Part shown: one piece after another, positions 1 through 8,694 of the stretch
Position numbering within the stretch: position 1 is the stretch's first letter
Layout of the letters: each line of letters opens with the position of its first letter
Source of the DNA: RUG023 sp900315435
GTDB lineage: Bacteria > Spirochaetota > Spirochaetia > Sphaerochaetales > Sphaerochaetaceae
Direction of reading: 5' to 3'
NCBI GenBank assembly: GCA_902788205.1
Contig: CADAJJ010000028.1
Coordinates: 1 to 62,819, forward strand
DNA length: 62,819 nucleotides
Program-made: the position numbers and the translations under genes
Notes under the pieces: model-generated
Told to the model about the DNA's origin: nothing
The model's input: only the letters and a program-made list of their open reading frames with translations
Databases searched by the model: none

Positions 1-27
1 TTCCTCCGACAGCCATTGATGCTTCAT
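1..27 (-). CDS. 5' end of an unidentified gene leaving the window
   Basis: Nine codons remain (MKHQWLSEE), running off the left edge. The start is supported by an AGGAG Shine-Dalgarno on the minus strand at 39-35, seven bases before the ATG at 27. Too little is left to name the product. It is divergent from the peptide-transporter operon that starts at 339; the interval 40-256 holds no other feature I can support. Confidence 0.5.
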
Positions 28-256
28 GGTTTTTCTCCTATGAGCAAATGGTAGAAAATACATGGCCTAACTAATACAATGCTTTCGTGTGATACTTACC
101 CGCAGGATGAAGGTCTTTGGCATCTTATGGTATTCTGGCTCTGAAGAATTATTGTGCTAAAAGTTTAAAGACGGGGAGAAGGTGAGCCTTGCCGACCTGG
201 TCTCTTCTTCGAAGAGTTTCGTCATCTGAGGGCAGTTCCTACATTCTTTCTTCCCC

Positions 257-285
257 TTGACAACAAAAATACCGCTTCATAGTAT
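257..285 (+). promoter_or_regulatory. Putative sigma-70 promoter of the peptide-type ABC operon
   Basis: Perfect -35 TTGACA at 257-262, then 17 bases, then TAGTAT at 280-285 (4 of 6 against TATAAT). An overlapping TATAAA lies at 283-288 with a longer spacer. It sits about 50 bases before the first gene of the operon. Confidence 0.5.
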
Positions 286-338
286 AAAGCAATCAAAATA
301 CGAAGGATTCTGCCGGATGGCAGAGGGGATTTCAGTAC

Positions 339-1847
339 ATGAAAAAGCAGACTTTGCGGATGCTTGCGCTTGCTGCGCTTGCCACCTTTTTCGTATCGTG
401 CGGGGGAAAGCAAACCCCTTTGCAGGCTTCTGTGGCGAGCCCGTCGCAGACTCCTGTCGCGACTTCAACTTCTTCCAAGAAGACCAATCTCATCGTCGCC
501 TTGGACGGAGAGCCCCAGCAGCTCGACCCTTACGCCCATTCCAACCAGAATGGCTTCGTGGTCTCCCGGCTGGTCTTCGAGAGCTTGATGAAGACCGATG
601 ACGAGCTGACGCTGCGCGACGACGTTTTCTTCCATGACGGGAGCAAGCTGACCAGCGAGGATGTGGCCTACAGCCTGGCTCTCGCCGCCAAGAGCTCCTT
701 TACCAGCAACCTGTTCGGGTCGATCGACACCGAGGGCTTTGAGATTCCCGATGCCACCCATCTGGTGGTCAAGCTGAAGTTCCCCAATGCCGCCTTGATT
801 CCGGCGATGGCCTCGTACCGTTGCGCCATCGTCAGCAAGAACTACTATGAGACGGCCACCGACGAGCAGAGAAGCCGCCATCCGATGGGTACCGGGCCGA
901 TGCGCTTCAAGAATTGGGTGACCGGCGACCGTATCGAGCTGGAGTCGTCCGACTCGTATTGGGGCGAACCGCTTCCCTACAAGAATTTCACCGCACGCGT
1001 CATCATCGAGGGTTCCTCCCGTGCCATCGAGCTGGAGACTGGCGGGGTCGATATCGCCTTCAACCTTCCCGATACCGAATGGGACCGTATCGCAGGCAAC
1101 CCGAAGACCCGCCTGATCAGCGGCAATACCCAAGGGGTCAGCTTCGTCACCTTCAACAGCTCGATCGCCCCGTATGACAACCCGGATGTCCGTCGCGGCT
1201 TGGCATACGCCCTGAACCGTGACGCGCTGGTCCAGGTGGGTTGGGGAGGCAAGGCCGATGTGGCCGACAGCTTCTATGCTCCGACCATTTTCGGACACAA
1301 GAGCGAGCATCTGCCCGGCTATGACCCGCAGAAGGCCAAGGAGTATCTGTCCAAGGCCGGTTACAACGAGAGCAACCCGCTGCATCTGGTCTACACCACC
1401 TATGACAGCACGTTGAACCGCAACTTCAGCGAGGCTGTCCAGGCCATGTGGACGGCTGTCGGCGTCCAGTGCGAGATCAACTTCGTCGACCTTGCCATGT
1501 ACACCACGATGAACAACGCAGGCAAGATCCAGGTCAGTCTGATGACCAACACTGCCGTCATCAACGACCCGACCGCGGCCCTGCTTGCCTGGCCTACCAG
1601 CCGCACCATCTCGATCAGGCACAACGACGTCAAGGTTGACGAGTACCTGAATGCCGGCAGAAGCACCTACGACCAGACGGAGCGTGCGAGTATCTATGGA
1701 GAGCTGCAGGATTACCTGGCGGACAAGCTCTACACGTTCCCGATCGCGTTCCCGCAGAACGCTTATGGAAGCACCAGCCAGATTGCCAACCTGCCGTTCT
1801 ACCCGAACGTGGTTCCCGACCTGAGCCGGATCAAGTTCACCAAGTAA
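339..1847 (+). CDS. ABC transporter substrate-binding lipoprotein, family 5 (peptide/nickel type)
   Basis: This 502-residue protein is the extracellular binding component of a peptide/nickel/opine-class importer. It begins with a lipoprotein signal: MKK, a hydrophobic stretch, then FVSC with Cys21 as the lipidation site, followed by a Ser/Thr/Pro-rich linker to about residue 48. The mature part has family-5 hallmarks, including EPQQLDPY near the N-terminus, the YWGEPLPYKNF region and a PMGTGPMRF segment. The GAGGGG sequence at 323-328 lies 10 bases before the ATG. It is the first gene of a six-gene operon with both permeases and both ATPases. The substrate is not readable from sequence; the MmgE/PrpD gene at the operon end hints at an organic acid or modified peptide rather than plain oligopeptides. 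Confidence 0.9.
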   Translation: MKKQTLRMLALAALATFFVSCGGKQTPLQASVASPSQTPVATSTSSKKTNLIVALDGEPQQLDPYAHSNQNGFVVSRLVFESLMKTDDELTLRDDVFFHDGSKLTSEDVAYSLALAAKSSFTSNLFGSIDTEGFEIPDATHLVVKLKFPNAALIPAMASYRCAIVSKNYYETATDEQRSRHPMGTGPMRFKNWVTGDRIELESSDSYWGEPLPYKNFTARVIIEGSSRAIELETGGVDIAFNLPDTEWDRIAGNPKTRLISGNTQGVSFVTFNSSIAPYDNPDVRRGLAYALNRDALVQVGWGGKADVADSFYAPTIFGHKSEHLPGYDPQKAKEYLSKAGYNESNPLHLVYTTYDSTLNRNFSEAVQAMWTAVGVQCEINFVDLAMYTTMNNAGKIQVSLMTNTAVINDPTAALLAWPTSRTISIRHNDVKVDEYLNAGRSTYDQTERASIYGELQDYLADKLYTFPIAFPQNAYGSTSQIANLPFYPNVVPDLSRIKFTK

Positions 1848-1876
1848 AGGCGATTGATTGCCTGCGGGGAAGAGGT

Positions 1877-2848
1877 ATGGGACGATACATTCTCAAACGT
1901 GTTCTGGCAACTGTTCCGGTGTTGCTTTGCGTCACCTTCGTCATTTTCACGCTGATGCACTTCACCGATGGAGATCCCGCCCGGCTGATCCTCGGCGATA
2001 CCGCCAGCGAAGCCGAGGTGATGGCGATGCGAAGCGAGATGGGGCTCGACAAGCCCTTTCTCGAGCAGTATTTCCGTTACCTTGCCGGGCTGTTCCATGG
2101 TGACCTGGGTATTTCCTATATGACGAAGATGCCCGTTTCCAGCGAGATCCTGACCCGGCTGCCGGTCACTGCCCGGCTGGCGTTCCTCTCCTGTCTGTTT
2201 GCCATCTGCGTGGGGGTTCCCGCCGGCATCGTCAGCGCGGTGCGCCAGTATTCCCTTCTGGACAACGTCCTGACCGTACTGGCCCTGCTGGGCATCACCA
2301 TGCCGAATTTCTGGCTTGCTCTGATGCTGATCCTCTTCTTCTCCGTTTCGCTGGGCATCCTGCCGGCAAGCGGCCTGTACGGGCCCGTCTACTATATCAT
2401 GCCGATCATCTCGATCAGCGCCGCCAGCGTCGCCACCATCACCCGCATGACCCGGAGCAGCATGCTCGAGGTCATCCGCAGCGATTATATCCGCACCGCC
2501 CGCGCCAAGGGGCTTTCCGAGCGCGAGGTAATCTTCCGTCACGCTTTGAAGAACGCGCTGATTCCCATCCTGACCATTGTCGGCATCCAGTTTGCCAGCG
2601 GCCTTTCGGGCGCGGTGGTGAACGAGCAGGTTTTCGCCATCCCCGGTATCGGGAAAATGATGATCGACGCGATCAAGAACCGCAACTATCCCTTGGTAGA
2701 GGGGGGCGTGCTGGTGATCGCCGTCATGTGCTGCCTGGTCAACTTGGCAGTCGACCTGATGTACGCGGTTGCCGACCCGAGGATCAAGATGCAGTACACC
2801 AAGGCAAGGCGGAAAGGGACGCAGGGGTCAAAGGAGGAAGCGGAATGA
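1877..2848 (+). CDS. ABC transporter permease, DppB/OppB type
   Basis: This inner-membrane permease of 323 residues starts with GRYILKRVLATVPVLLCVTF, the usual first helix of DppB-like proteins, and shows about six hydrophobic segments. The cytoplasmic coupling loop appears as EVIRSDYIRTARAKGLSE, matching the EAA motif of this family, followed by ALKNALIPILTIVG. It forms the pore with the next gene. Its stop overlaps the next start in ATGA (2845-2848), so the two permeases are probably translationally coupled. Confidence 0.93.
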   Translation: MGRYILKRVLATVPVLLCVTFVIFTLMHFTDGDPARLILGDTASEAEVMAMRSEMGLDKPFLEQYFRYLAGLFHGDLGISYMTKMPVSSEILTRLPVTARLAFLSCLFAICVGVPAGIVSAVRQYSLLDNVLTVLALLGITMPNFWLALMLILFFSVSLGILPASGLYGPVYYIMPIISISAASVATITRMTRSSMLEVIRSDYIRTARAKGLSEREVIFRHALKNALIPILTIVGIQFASGLSGAVVNEQVFAIPGIGKMMIDAIKNRNYPLVEGGVLVIAVMCCLVNLAVDLMYAVADPRIKMQYTKARRKGTQGSKEEAE

Positions 2849-3711
2849 GCAGGCGCGACCCGACCAAGAAGCGGAGCCAGTTTTCCTATGTCTGGCACTA
2901 TCTGAAACGGGACCGGCTGGCCATGCTGGGACTCTGCGGGCTGACGGTGCTGGTTGCCTGCGCCATCTTCGCCCCGCTGATCGCCCCCTACGACTATGCG
3001 TTGCAGGACTATCTGTCGATGAACCAGGCGCCTAGCTTGAAGCACTTGTTCGGGACCGATAACTTCGGTCGTGATATTTTCAGCCGCGTCGTTTTCGGCG
3101 CCCGGATCAGCTTGCTGGTGGGCTTCATCAGCCTTGCCATCGGTGCCTTCCTCGGCAGTCTGCTGGGGGCCGTCGCCGGTTACTTCGGACGCTTCAGCGA
3201 GACGCTGATCATGCGTGGCTGCGACATCATGATGTCGATTCCCTCGACGGTGCTGGCCATCACCATCGCCACGACGCTGGGCCCGGGACTGGTCAATGCC
3301 GTCATCGCCCTTTCCATCAGCTCGATTCCCTCCTTCTGCCGTGTGGTGCGTGGCTCGACCCTGACGGTCAAGGACCAGGAGTATATCGAGGCCGCCCGGG
3401 TCATTGGAGCGAGCGACTGGCATATCATCCGCCGCTATGTCTTCCCCAACGTGCTTGCCCCGATCATCGTCCAGGCGACGCTGGGTATCGGAAAGTCGAT
3501 CATCATGTGCGCATCCCTGAGCTTTCTCGGTCTGGGCATCCAGCCTCCGACTCCCGAGTGGGGGGCGATGCTCAGCACGGCGCGCACCTTTATGCGCAAC
3601 TATCCCTACCAGGTCATCTTCCCCGGTCTTGCAATCATGCTGACCGTCCTTTCGCTGAACCTGTTTGGCGACGGACTCAGGGATGCGCTGGATCCGAAAC
3701 TGAAGAGGTGA
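2845..3711 (+). CDS. ABC transporter permease, DppC/OppC type
   Basis: The second permease is 288 residues. I start it at the ATG in the ATGA overlap at 2845, preceded by AAAGGAGG at 2830-2837; a longer in-frame extension upstream lies inside the previous gene. The N-terminus has the OppC_N-type segment (RDRLAMLGLCGLTVLV then FAPLIAPYDYA), and FGTDNFGRDIFSR follows, a classic DppC signature. The EAA loop reads YIEAARVIGASDWHIIRRYVFPN. It pairs with the upstream permease and the two ATPases downstream. Confidence 0.93.
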   Translation: MSRRDPTKKRSQFSYVWHYLKRDRLAMLGLCGLTVLVACAIFAPLIAPYDYALQDYLSMNQAPSLKHLFGTDNFGRDIFSRVVFGARISLLVGFISLAIGAFLGSLLGAVAGYFGRFSETLIMRGCDIMMSIPSTVLAITIATTLGPGLVNAVIALSISSIPSFCRVVRGSTLTVKDQEYIEAARVIGASDWHIIRRYVFPNVLAPIIVQATLGIGKSIIMCASLSFLGLGIQPPTPEWGAMLSTARTFMRNYPYQVIFPGLAIMLTVLSLNLFGDGLRDALDPKLKR

Positions 3712-3714
3712 GCC

Positions 3715-4692
3715 ATGGAGAACGAAGAAACCATTCTTTCCGTCAAGGACCTGGTGATCCGCTATGAGACAGATGACGGCCTGGTGAGGGCGGTCAATGG
3801 GGTGAGCTTCGACCTGAAGCGGGGGGAGACTCTCGGCTTGGTCGGCGAGACCGGAGCCGGCAAGACCACCACGGCCTTGGGGTTGATGCGGCTGGTGCCC
3901 GACCCGCCAGGGCGGATCGTCAGCGGACAGATTGTGCTGCAGGGCAGGGACCTGGCCAAGCTGAGCGAGGAGCGGATGCGCCTGGTCCGCGGCAACGAGG
4001 TCAGCATGATCTTCCAGGACCCGATGACCAGCCTGAACCCGGTGATGAAGGTGGGGGACCAGATCGGCGAGGTGGTGCGCAAGCACCGGAAGGTAAGCCG
4101 CCTCGAGGCGGAGAAAATCGCCGCCCGGATGCTGGAGACGGTCGGTATCCCGCGCGAGCGGATGAACGACTATCCCCACCAGTTCTCAGGTGGCATGAAG
4201 CAACGGGTGGTGATCGCTATCGCACTTGCCTGCCGTCCGTCTCTGATCATCGCCGACGAGCCGACCACGGCCTTGGATGTCACCATCCAGGCGCAGGTTC
4301 TGGAATTGATGCGGGACCTTCGGGACCAGTACCGGACCAGCATGCTGCTGATTACCCACGACCTTGGCGTTGTCGCCGAAATCTGCGACAAGGTCGCCAT
4401 CATGTACGCCGGCCTGATCATGGAATCAGGGAGTTTGTCCGATATCTACCGGCACACCGCCCATCCCTATACCAAGGGACTCTTCGGGAGCTTGCCCAGC
4501 ATGAACACCAGAGAGAAGCGGTTGCACCCGATCCATGGACTGATGCCGGATCCGACCGACCTGCCCCCGGGGTGTCCCTTCGCTCCCCGTTGCTCTCGGG
4601 CGACGGAAAAGTGCAGCCAAGAGCTCCCTGTGCTCCGGGAACTGTCACCTGGACACCTGGTACGGTGCATCCATATGGACGAGGAGGCGTGA
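3715..4692 (+). CDS. ABC transporter ATPase, DppD/OppD type
   Basis: This 325-residue ATPase energises the importer. Visible motifs are Walker A GETGAGKT (44-51), Q-loop FQDPMTSLNP (100-109), signature FSGGM (157-161) and Walker B with DEPTT (181-185). The C-terminal oligopeptide/dipeptide extension has CPFAPRCSRATEKCSQ, the Cys motif that often binds an iron-sulphur cluster in this subfamily. It starts three bases after the permease stop and overlaps the next gene's alternative start. Confidence 0.93.
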   Translation: MENEETILSVKDLVIRYETDDGLVRAVNGVSFDLKRGETLGLVGETGAGKTTTALGLMRLVPDPPGRIVSGQIVLQGRDLAKLSEERMRLVRGNEVSMIFQDPMTSLNPVMKVGDQIGEVVRKHRKVSRLEAEKIAARMLETVGIPRERMNDYPHQFSGGMKQRVVIAIALACRPSLIIADEPTTALDVTIQAQVLELMRDLRDQYRTSMLLITHDLGVVAEICDKVAIMYAGLIMESGSLSDIYRHTAHPYTKGLFGSLPSMNTREKRLHPIHGLMPDPTDLPPGCPFAPRCSRATEKCSQELPVLRELSPGHLVRCIHMDEEA

Positions 4693-4694
4693 CC

Positions 4695-5657
4695 GTGGAA
4701 CTGTTGGCCGTCAAGGAGCTGAAGAAGTATTTCAAGACACCCCGCGGGACGTTGCATGCCGTCGACGGGGTCAGTTTCACGATTGACGAGGGAAGGACCC
4801 TCGGGGTGGTCGGCGAGAGCGGATGTGGCAAAAGTACCCTGGGAAGGGTATTGGTCAAGCTGCTTCCCGCAACCAGTGGCGAGGTGCTCTGGAGGGGGAA
4901 GCCCATCCTGTATGGAAAACCTTCCCCCCAATTGAGACGAGAGATGCAGATGATCTTCCAGGATCCCTTCAGCAGCCTGAACCCCCGCATGACGGTGGGC
5001 GAGACGATCGCCGAGCCGATGGAGATCCACCACATGTTCCCTAGTCGCCGGGAGACCGAGGCGGAGGTGGCCAAGCTGATGGACACCGTCGGCCTTGCCA
5101 GCCGATTCGTCAACAGCTATCCCCACGAGCTTGATGGGGGAAGGCGGCAGCGTATCGGCATTGCCCGCGCGCTTTCCCTGAATCCCTCCTTCATCGTCTG
5201 TGACGAACCGGTCAGCGCCCTGGATGTCTCCATCCAGGCACAGATCCTCAACTTGATGCAGGACCTGCAGGAAGAGCGGGGACTCACCTATCTTTTCATC
5301 ACCCATGACCTTTCGGTCGTGCGCCATATCTCCACCGCGATCATGGTCATGTATTTGGGAATGATGGTGGAGAAGGCTCCCTGCGAGGAACTTTTCGCGC
5401 ATACCTTGCATCCCTATACCCGGGCGCTTTTGGCCGCCATCCCCCGGCCGGTGGTACCCGATGGTCCGGTCCACCACGAACTACTGCGGGGGGAGATCTC
5501 CAGCCCGATCGACCCGAAACCTGGTTGCCGTTTTGCCGCACGTTGTCCGTATGCCAAGGATATCTGCTTCCATCAGACTCCCGTCTTGCGGGAAGTGCGG
5601 GCGGAGCATTTTGTCGCCTGCCACAAGGTGGAGGAGGAAGTCAATGGGAAAGCGTGA
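4695..5657 (+). CDS. ABC transporter ATPase, DppF/OppF type, with altered signature motif
   Basis: The second ATPase is about 320 residues. GTG at 4695 is preferred over GTG at 4689 because GAGGAGG at 4681-4687 is then seven bases away. Walker A is GESGCGKST (40-48), the Q-loop FQDPFSSLNP, and Walker B ends in CDEPVSALD (169-177). The C-terminus has the CRFAARCPYAKDIC cysteine motif. The ABC signature, normally LSGGQ, reads LDGGR at residues 146-150 (Asp codon at 5133-5135), while the following RQRIGIARAL is normal. The serine that contacts ATP is therefore absent; a heterodimer with DppD could tolerate one degenerate site. It overlaps the next gene by 14 bases. Confidence 0.9.
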   Translation: MELLAVKELKKYFKTPRGTLHAVDGVSFTIDEGRTLGVVGESGCGKSTLGRVLVKLLPATSGEVLWRGKPILYGKPSPQLRREMQMIFQDPFSSLNPRMTVGETIAEPMEIHHMFPSRRETEAEVAKLMDTVGLASRFVNSYPHELDGGRRQRIGIARALSLNPSFIVCDEPVSALDVSIQAQILNLMQDLQEERGLTYLFITHDLSVVRHISTAIMVMYLGMMVEKAPCEELFAHTLHPYTRALLAAIPRPVVPDGPVHHELLRGEISSPIDPKPGCRFAARCPYAKDICFHQTPVLREVRAEHFVACHKVEEEVNGKA

Positions 5658-7014
5658 CTCGATCAAGAAACAGTATCTGGATTCCATCATCGACTGCTAC
5701 TACGACCTGCGCTATGAGGATATTCCCCCAAGCGTGCTCCACCAGGTACGGCGCTCGTTGCTCGATTACCTGGGGTGCGCAGCCTATACGGCCCATCACC
5801 ATGAGTGCGCCACCCTGGTCAAGGTGATTCTTTCCTTGGCAAAGGAAGGGGATGTCCCGATTTGGGGCGAGGAGGTGACGACGAACGACGCCTCGGCAGC
5901 CATGGCCAACGCCACCCGGATCAGCCACATCGAGCTGGATGACTGCTCCGCCATGGGAGCCAGCGTCCATCCGGGCGTCTATGTCTGGAGCGCCGCCTTC
6001 GCCGCATGGTCGGAAAGCCATGCCGATGCCAGAACGGTGGTCCGCGCGGTGCTTTTCGGCTACGAGCTGGTCCTGCGTATGGGACTGCTTTCCACCCAGC
6101 AGGTACGCAACCTCGGACTGCACGGTCCGGGGCTGAACGGAGCGTTTGCCGCCCTGGCGGCAGGGGGCATGGTCGAAGGGTTGACCCGGCAGCAGATGAA
6201 GAACGCCGTGGGCATCGCCGGCAGCCTGTTGCCGGTCTGCCCCTTTGTCAGCTTTCTTGACGGCACCGACTCCAAAGACCTGTATGGAGGCTGGGGCACC
6301 TATCTGGGACTCTTTGCCGTCCACTGCGCCAAGGAAGGGCTTACCGGCCCCCATGACATCATCGACGGCAAAAAGAGCTTGCTTTCCCTGTACAACGGAA
6401 GCACCAGCCCCTATATCCTGGGAAAGGATTTTCTGATCGACCACATCTCTTTCAAGGAGTTCAGCGCCTGCGCCAGCGTCCACCCGGCGCTCAGCGCCCT
6501 GCTTGCCATCCTTGCCAGGCACCCCTTCCATGGAGGAGAGGTGGCACATGTCGTCGTGGAGACATATCCCTATTCCTATCAGCTGGACAGCGGGGTGGGA
6601 ACGGTGCTCAATCCTTCCTCGGCACGGCTTTCCCTTCCCTATACCATCGCGGTCACCATCGAGGAGGGGGCCCTGGGCCCGGCAGCCTTCAACCCGGAGA
6701 GTCTGAGAAAAGCGAGGTATCGGAACCTGATGCAGAAGGTGGAGGTGAAGAACCATGGTGCCTACGGCGACGGGGCTTTCGGGATTCGGGGCAGTATCGT
6801 CACCGTCACCCTGATGGACGGGACGGTGCTACGAGAGGAATCGCTGGGAAGCCGGTGGTCCAAAGGACCGACGGACGAACAGCTGATGGAGAAGTTCCGG
6901 ATTCTGAGCGAGGGAGCCTTCCCGGACAGGGACATGGTGGCGTCCCTGGTCTGGGATTTCGGCGGGGGGACGGGCCTAGAGCCTTTGGTACAGGTCCTCA
7001 GGCAGATCCGGTAG
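5644..7014 (+). CDS. MmgE/PrpD family protein
   Basis: This 456-residue protein belongs to the family of 2-methylcitrate dehydratase (PrpD) and cis-aconitate decarboxylase. Family features include the N-terminal VRRSLLDYLGCAAYTAHH, the MANATRISHIELDD stretch where family members have their active-site His/Asp, and the HGPGLNGAFAALAAGG helix. The start is ATG at 5644 after GGAGGAAG at 5632-5639; a longer frame upstream lies inside the ATPase gene. Being last in a peptide/nickel-type importer operon, it probably dehydrates or decarboxylates the imported acid. The actual substrate is unknown, since the family includes many uncharacterised members. Confidence 0.85.
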   Translation: MGKRDSIKKQYLDSIIDCYYDLRYEDIPPSVLHQVRRSLLDYLGCAAYTAHHHECATLVKVILSLAKEGDVPIWGEEVTTNDASAAMANATRISHIELDDCSAMGASVHPGVYVWSAAFAAWSESHADARTVVRAVLFGYELVLRMGLLSTQQVRNLGLHGPGLNGAFAALAAGGMVEGLTRQQMKNAVGIAGSLLPVCPFVSFLDGTDSKDLYGGWGTYLGLFAVHCAKEGLTGPHDIIDGKKSLLSLYNGSTSPYILGKDFLIDHISFKEFSACASVHPALSALLAILARHPFHGGEVAHVVVETYPYSYQLDSGVGTVLNPSSARLSLPYTIAVTIEEGALGPAAFNPESLRKARYRNLMQKVEVKNHGAYGDGAFGIRGSIVTVTLMDGTVLREESLGSRWSKGPTDEQLMEKFRILSEGAFPDRDMVASLVWDFGGGTGLEPLVQVLRQIR

Positions 7015-7022
7015 TGCGTTTG

Positions 7023-7052
7023 GGCGCCCTTTCCCAGGGTGCCGTTTTTTTT
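7023..7052 (+). terminator. Rho-independent terminator of the peptide-importer operon
   Basis: The stem GGCGCCCT (7023-7030) pairs with AGGGTGCC (7036-7043), with one G-U pair and a five-base loop. A run of eight T follows at 7045-7052. It lies directly after the MmgE/PrpD stop. Confidence 0.8.
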
Positions 7053-7074
7053 CTTGCCAATGAGCGACAATCTC

Positions 7075-7103
7075 TTGACATGAGCGACATACATATTTAT
7101 TAA
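7075..7103 (+). promoter_or_regulatory. Putative promoter of cysK
   Basis: Perfect TTGACA at 7075-7080, 17 bases, then TATTAA at 7098-7103 in a very AT-rich stretch. The AGGAG Shine-Dalgarno follows at 7129-7133. I saw no T-box or S-box riboswitch in this short leader. Confidence 0.6.
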
Positions 7104-7141
7104 TAAGATTATAGAAATACTAATAAATAGGAGATGTCAAC

Positions 7142-8074
7142 ATGGCTCGGATATTTACTGATATCACGAAGGCGGTCGGCCACACCCCGCTGGTCAGGAT
7201 CAACAAGCTGAACAAGGGCGGCGCTACCGTCCTGGTGAAGATGGAGAGCTTCAATCCGCTCTCGTCCGTCAAGGACAGGGTCGGCGTCGCCATGATCGAG
7301 GACGCCGAGAAGAAAGGGCTTCTCAAGCCAGGTGCCACCTTGATCGAGCCTACCAGCGGCAATACTGGTGTCGGACTTGCCTTCGCGGCAGCCGCGAAAG
7401 GCTACAAGCTGACCATCGTCATGCCGGAGACCATGTCCATCGAGCGCCGCAAGCTCGTGCAGGCTCTTGGCGCCAACCTGGTGCTTACCGAGGGAACGAA
7501 GGGCATGCCTGGCGCCATCGCCAAGGCGAACGAACTGAAGGAATCCACCCCTGGTGCCGTAATCCTCGGCCAGTTCGTCAACCCTGCCAATCCTGAGGTC
7601 CATTACCAGACGACCGGCCCCGAGATTTGGGAGGATTCAGGCCACAACGTCGACGTCTTTGTCGCCGGTGTCGGTACCGGTGGAACCGTCAGTGGCGTCG
7701 GCCGCTACCTGAAAGAGGTCAATCCTCATGTCCATATCGTCGCCGTAGAACCTGCCACCAGCCCGGTCCTTGCCGGCGGCAAGAGCGGTCCCCACAAGAT
7801 CCAGGGCATTGGTGCCGGATTCATTCCTTCCACCTATGACGCGAAGGTCGTCGATGAGGTTTACGAAGCCAACGACCAGAAGGCTGGCGAGACCAGTCGC
7901 GCCGCCGCCCGCGAGGAGGGCCTGCTGATTGGTATCTCCAGTGGCGCCGCCTTGGAGGCAGCCTTGACCCTCAGCAAGAGCCCGGAATATGCCGGCAAGA
8001 CGATTGTCGCGCTGCTTCCGGATACCGGCGAGCGATACCTGTCCACCTGGTTGTTCGCGGATCTGGACGCCTGA
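7142..8074 (+). CDS. cysK: Cysteine synthase A (O-acetylserine sulfhydrylase)
   Basis: This PLP enzyme makes L-cysteine from O-acetylserine and sulphide in the cytoplasm. The 310-residue length is normal. The cofactor lysine is Lys44 in NPLSSVKDR, the substrate loop is TSGNTG (71-76), and the PLP phosphate loop is GTGGT (178-182). ATG at 7142 follows AGGAG by eight bases. It has its own promoter and follows a terminator, so it is a single-gene unit. A CysM or cystathionine-beta-synthase identity is less likely given the PLSSVKDR form and the length. Confidence 0.93.
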   Translation: MARIFTDITKAVGHTPLVRINKLNKGGATVLVKMESFNPLSSVKDRVGVAMIEDAEKKGLLKPGATLIEPTSGNTGVGLAFAAAAKGYKLTIVMPETMSIERRKLVQALGANLVLTEGTKGMPGAIAKANELKESTPGAVILGQFVNPANPEVHYQTTGPEIWEDSGHNVDVFVAGVGTGGTVSGVGRYLKEVNPHVHIVAVEPATSPVLAGGKSGPHKIQGIGAGFIPSTYDAKVVDEVYEANDQKAGETSRAAAREEGLLIGISSGAALEAALTLSKSPEYAGKTIVALLPDTGERYLSTWLFADLDA

Positions 8075-8081
8075 GGGGAGG

Positions 8082-8603
8082 CTAGGCGCGGTGGGCTTTT
8101 GCCCAGGCATAGGCGAGCTTGAAGGTCGCCCTGATCTGGGTCCCCTGTTTGGTGAAGCCCAAAAGGCGGAGCGTCTCGAGCCAGAGGGCCTTGCGGCTCT
8201 GCTGAAGTCCCACCTGCGCCATTACGTTCGCGACCTCGATGACCGGGTATTCGGAGATATCCCTTGGGGAAGGTGCCCGGAAGCTGGTGTATGTACCTTC
8301 GATGTCCCGACCTTTCCAGCTTTCCTGCCAGTAGACGGTATGCTCATGGCCGTCGCAGGACCGCTGGGTGGTGGTGACCGCCCCGAGCGAGGCCCGAACC
8401 TCGGAGAGCAGCGGCGCGATCCGGCTTCCCCGTTTCACGAGTCCATAGGAGTGAAGCACCCGTTTTTCCAAGAGGTCGTCGAGGATGGGGCCCTCGAGCT
8501 CGATGACAAGACGCATGCGCCTGGCAATCTCTCCGCGGTCGCCAGACAAGAGCTGCTCGGCCGTCAGGGCCGTCACCTCCAGTGCCGTTTCCTGATATTC
8601 CAT
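8082..8603 (-). CDS. Stand-alone DUF3320-like protein
   Basis: The 173-residue product resembles the DUF3320 domain normally found at the C-terminus of large DUF4011/superfamily-1 helicase-nucleases. The core is VIELEGPILDDLLEKRVLHS and LVKRGSRIAPLLSEV, matching the domain's pattern of E-G-P-I-x-x-D-x-L-x-x-R-V and R-G-x-R-I. Here it is free-standing with no helicase nearby. ATG at 8603 is chosen over GTG at 8612 because AGGTGG then sits at good distance. A minus-strand TATGAT -10 box lies at 8626-8621. The role is unknown; the domain may bind DNA or regulate a helicase encoded elsewhere. Confidence 0.6.
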   Translation of the reverse strand: MEYQETALEVTALTAEQLLSGDRGEIARRMRLVIELEGPILDDLLEKRVLHSYGLVKRGSRIAPLLSEVRASLGAVTTTQRSCDGHEHTVYWQESWKGRDIEGTYTSFRAPSPRDISEYPVIEVANVMAQVGLQQSRKALWLETLRLLGFTKQGTQIRATFKLAYAWAKAHRA

Positions 8604-8694
8604 AGCTTCCACCTATGGCCATCATAGCACGGGATGATGGAAGTTTTCACCAAGAATGGGGAAACCATGGTAGGATGAGGGAAAGGGGGGCGCT

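Noticed and set aside
465..1622. Long open frame on the minus strand opposite the binding lipoprotein
   Set aside because: It has no Shine-Dalgarno, no recognisable domain, and low-complexity G/V/H/R-rich content typical of a shadow frame of GC-rich codons; the plus-strand lipoprotein is clear.
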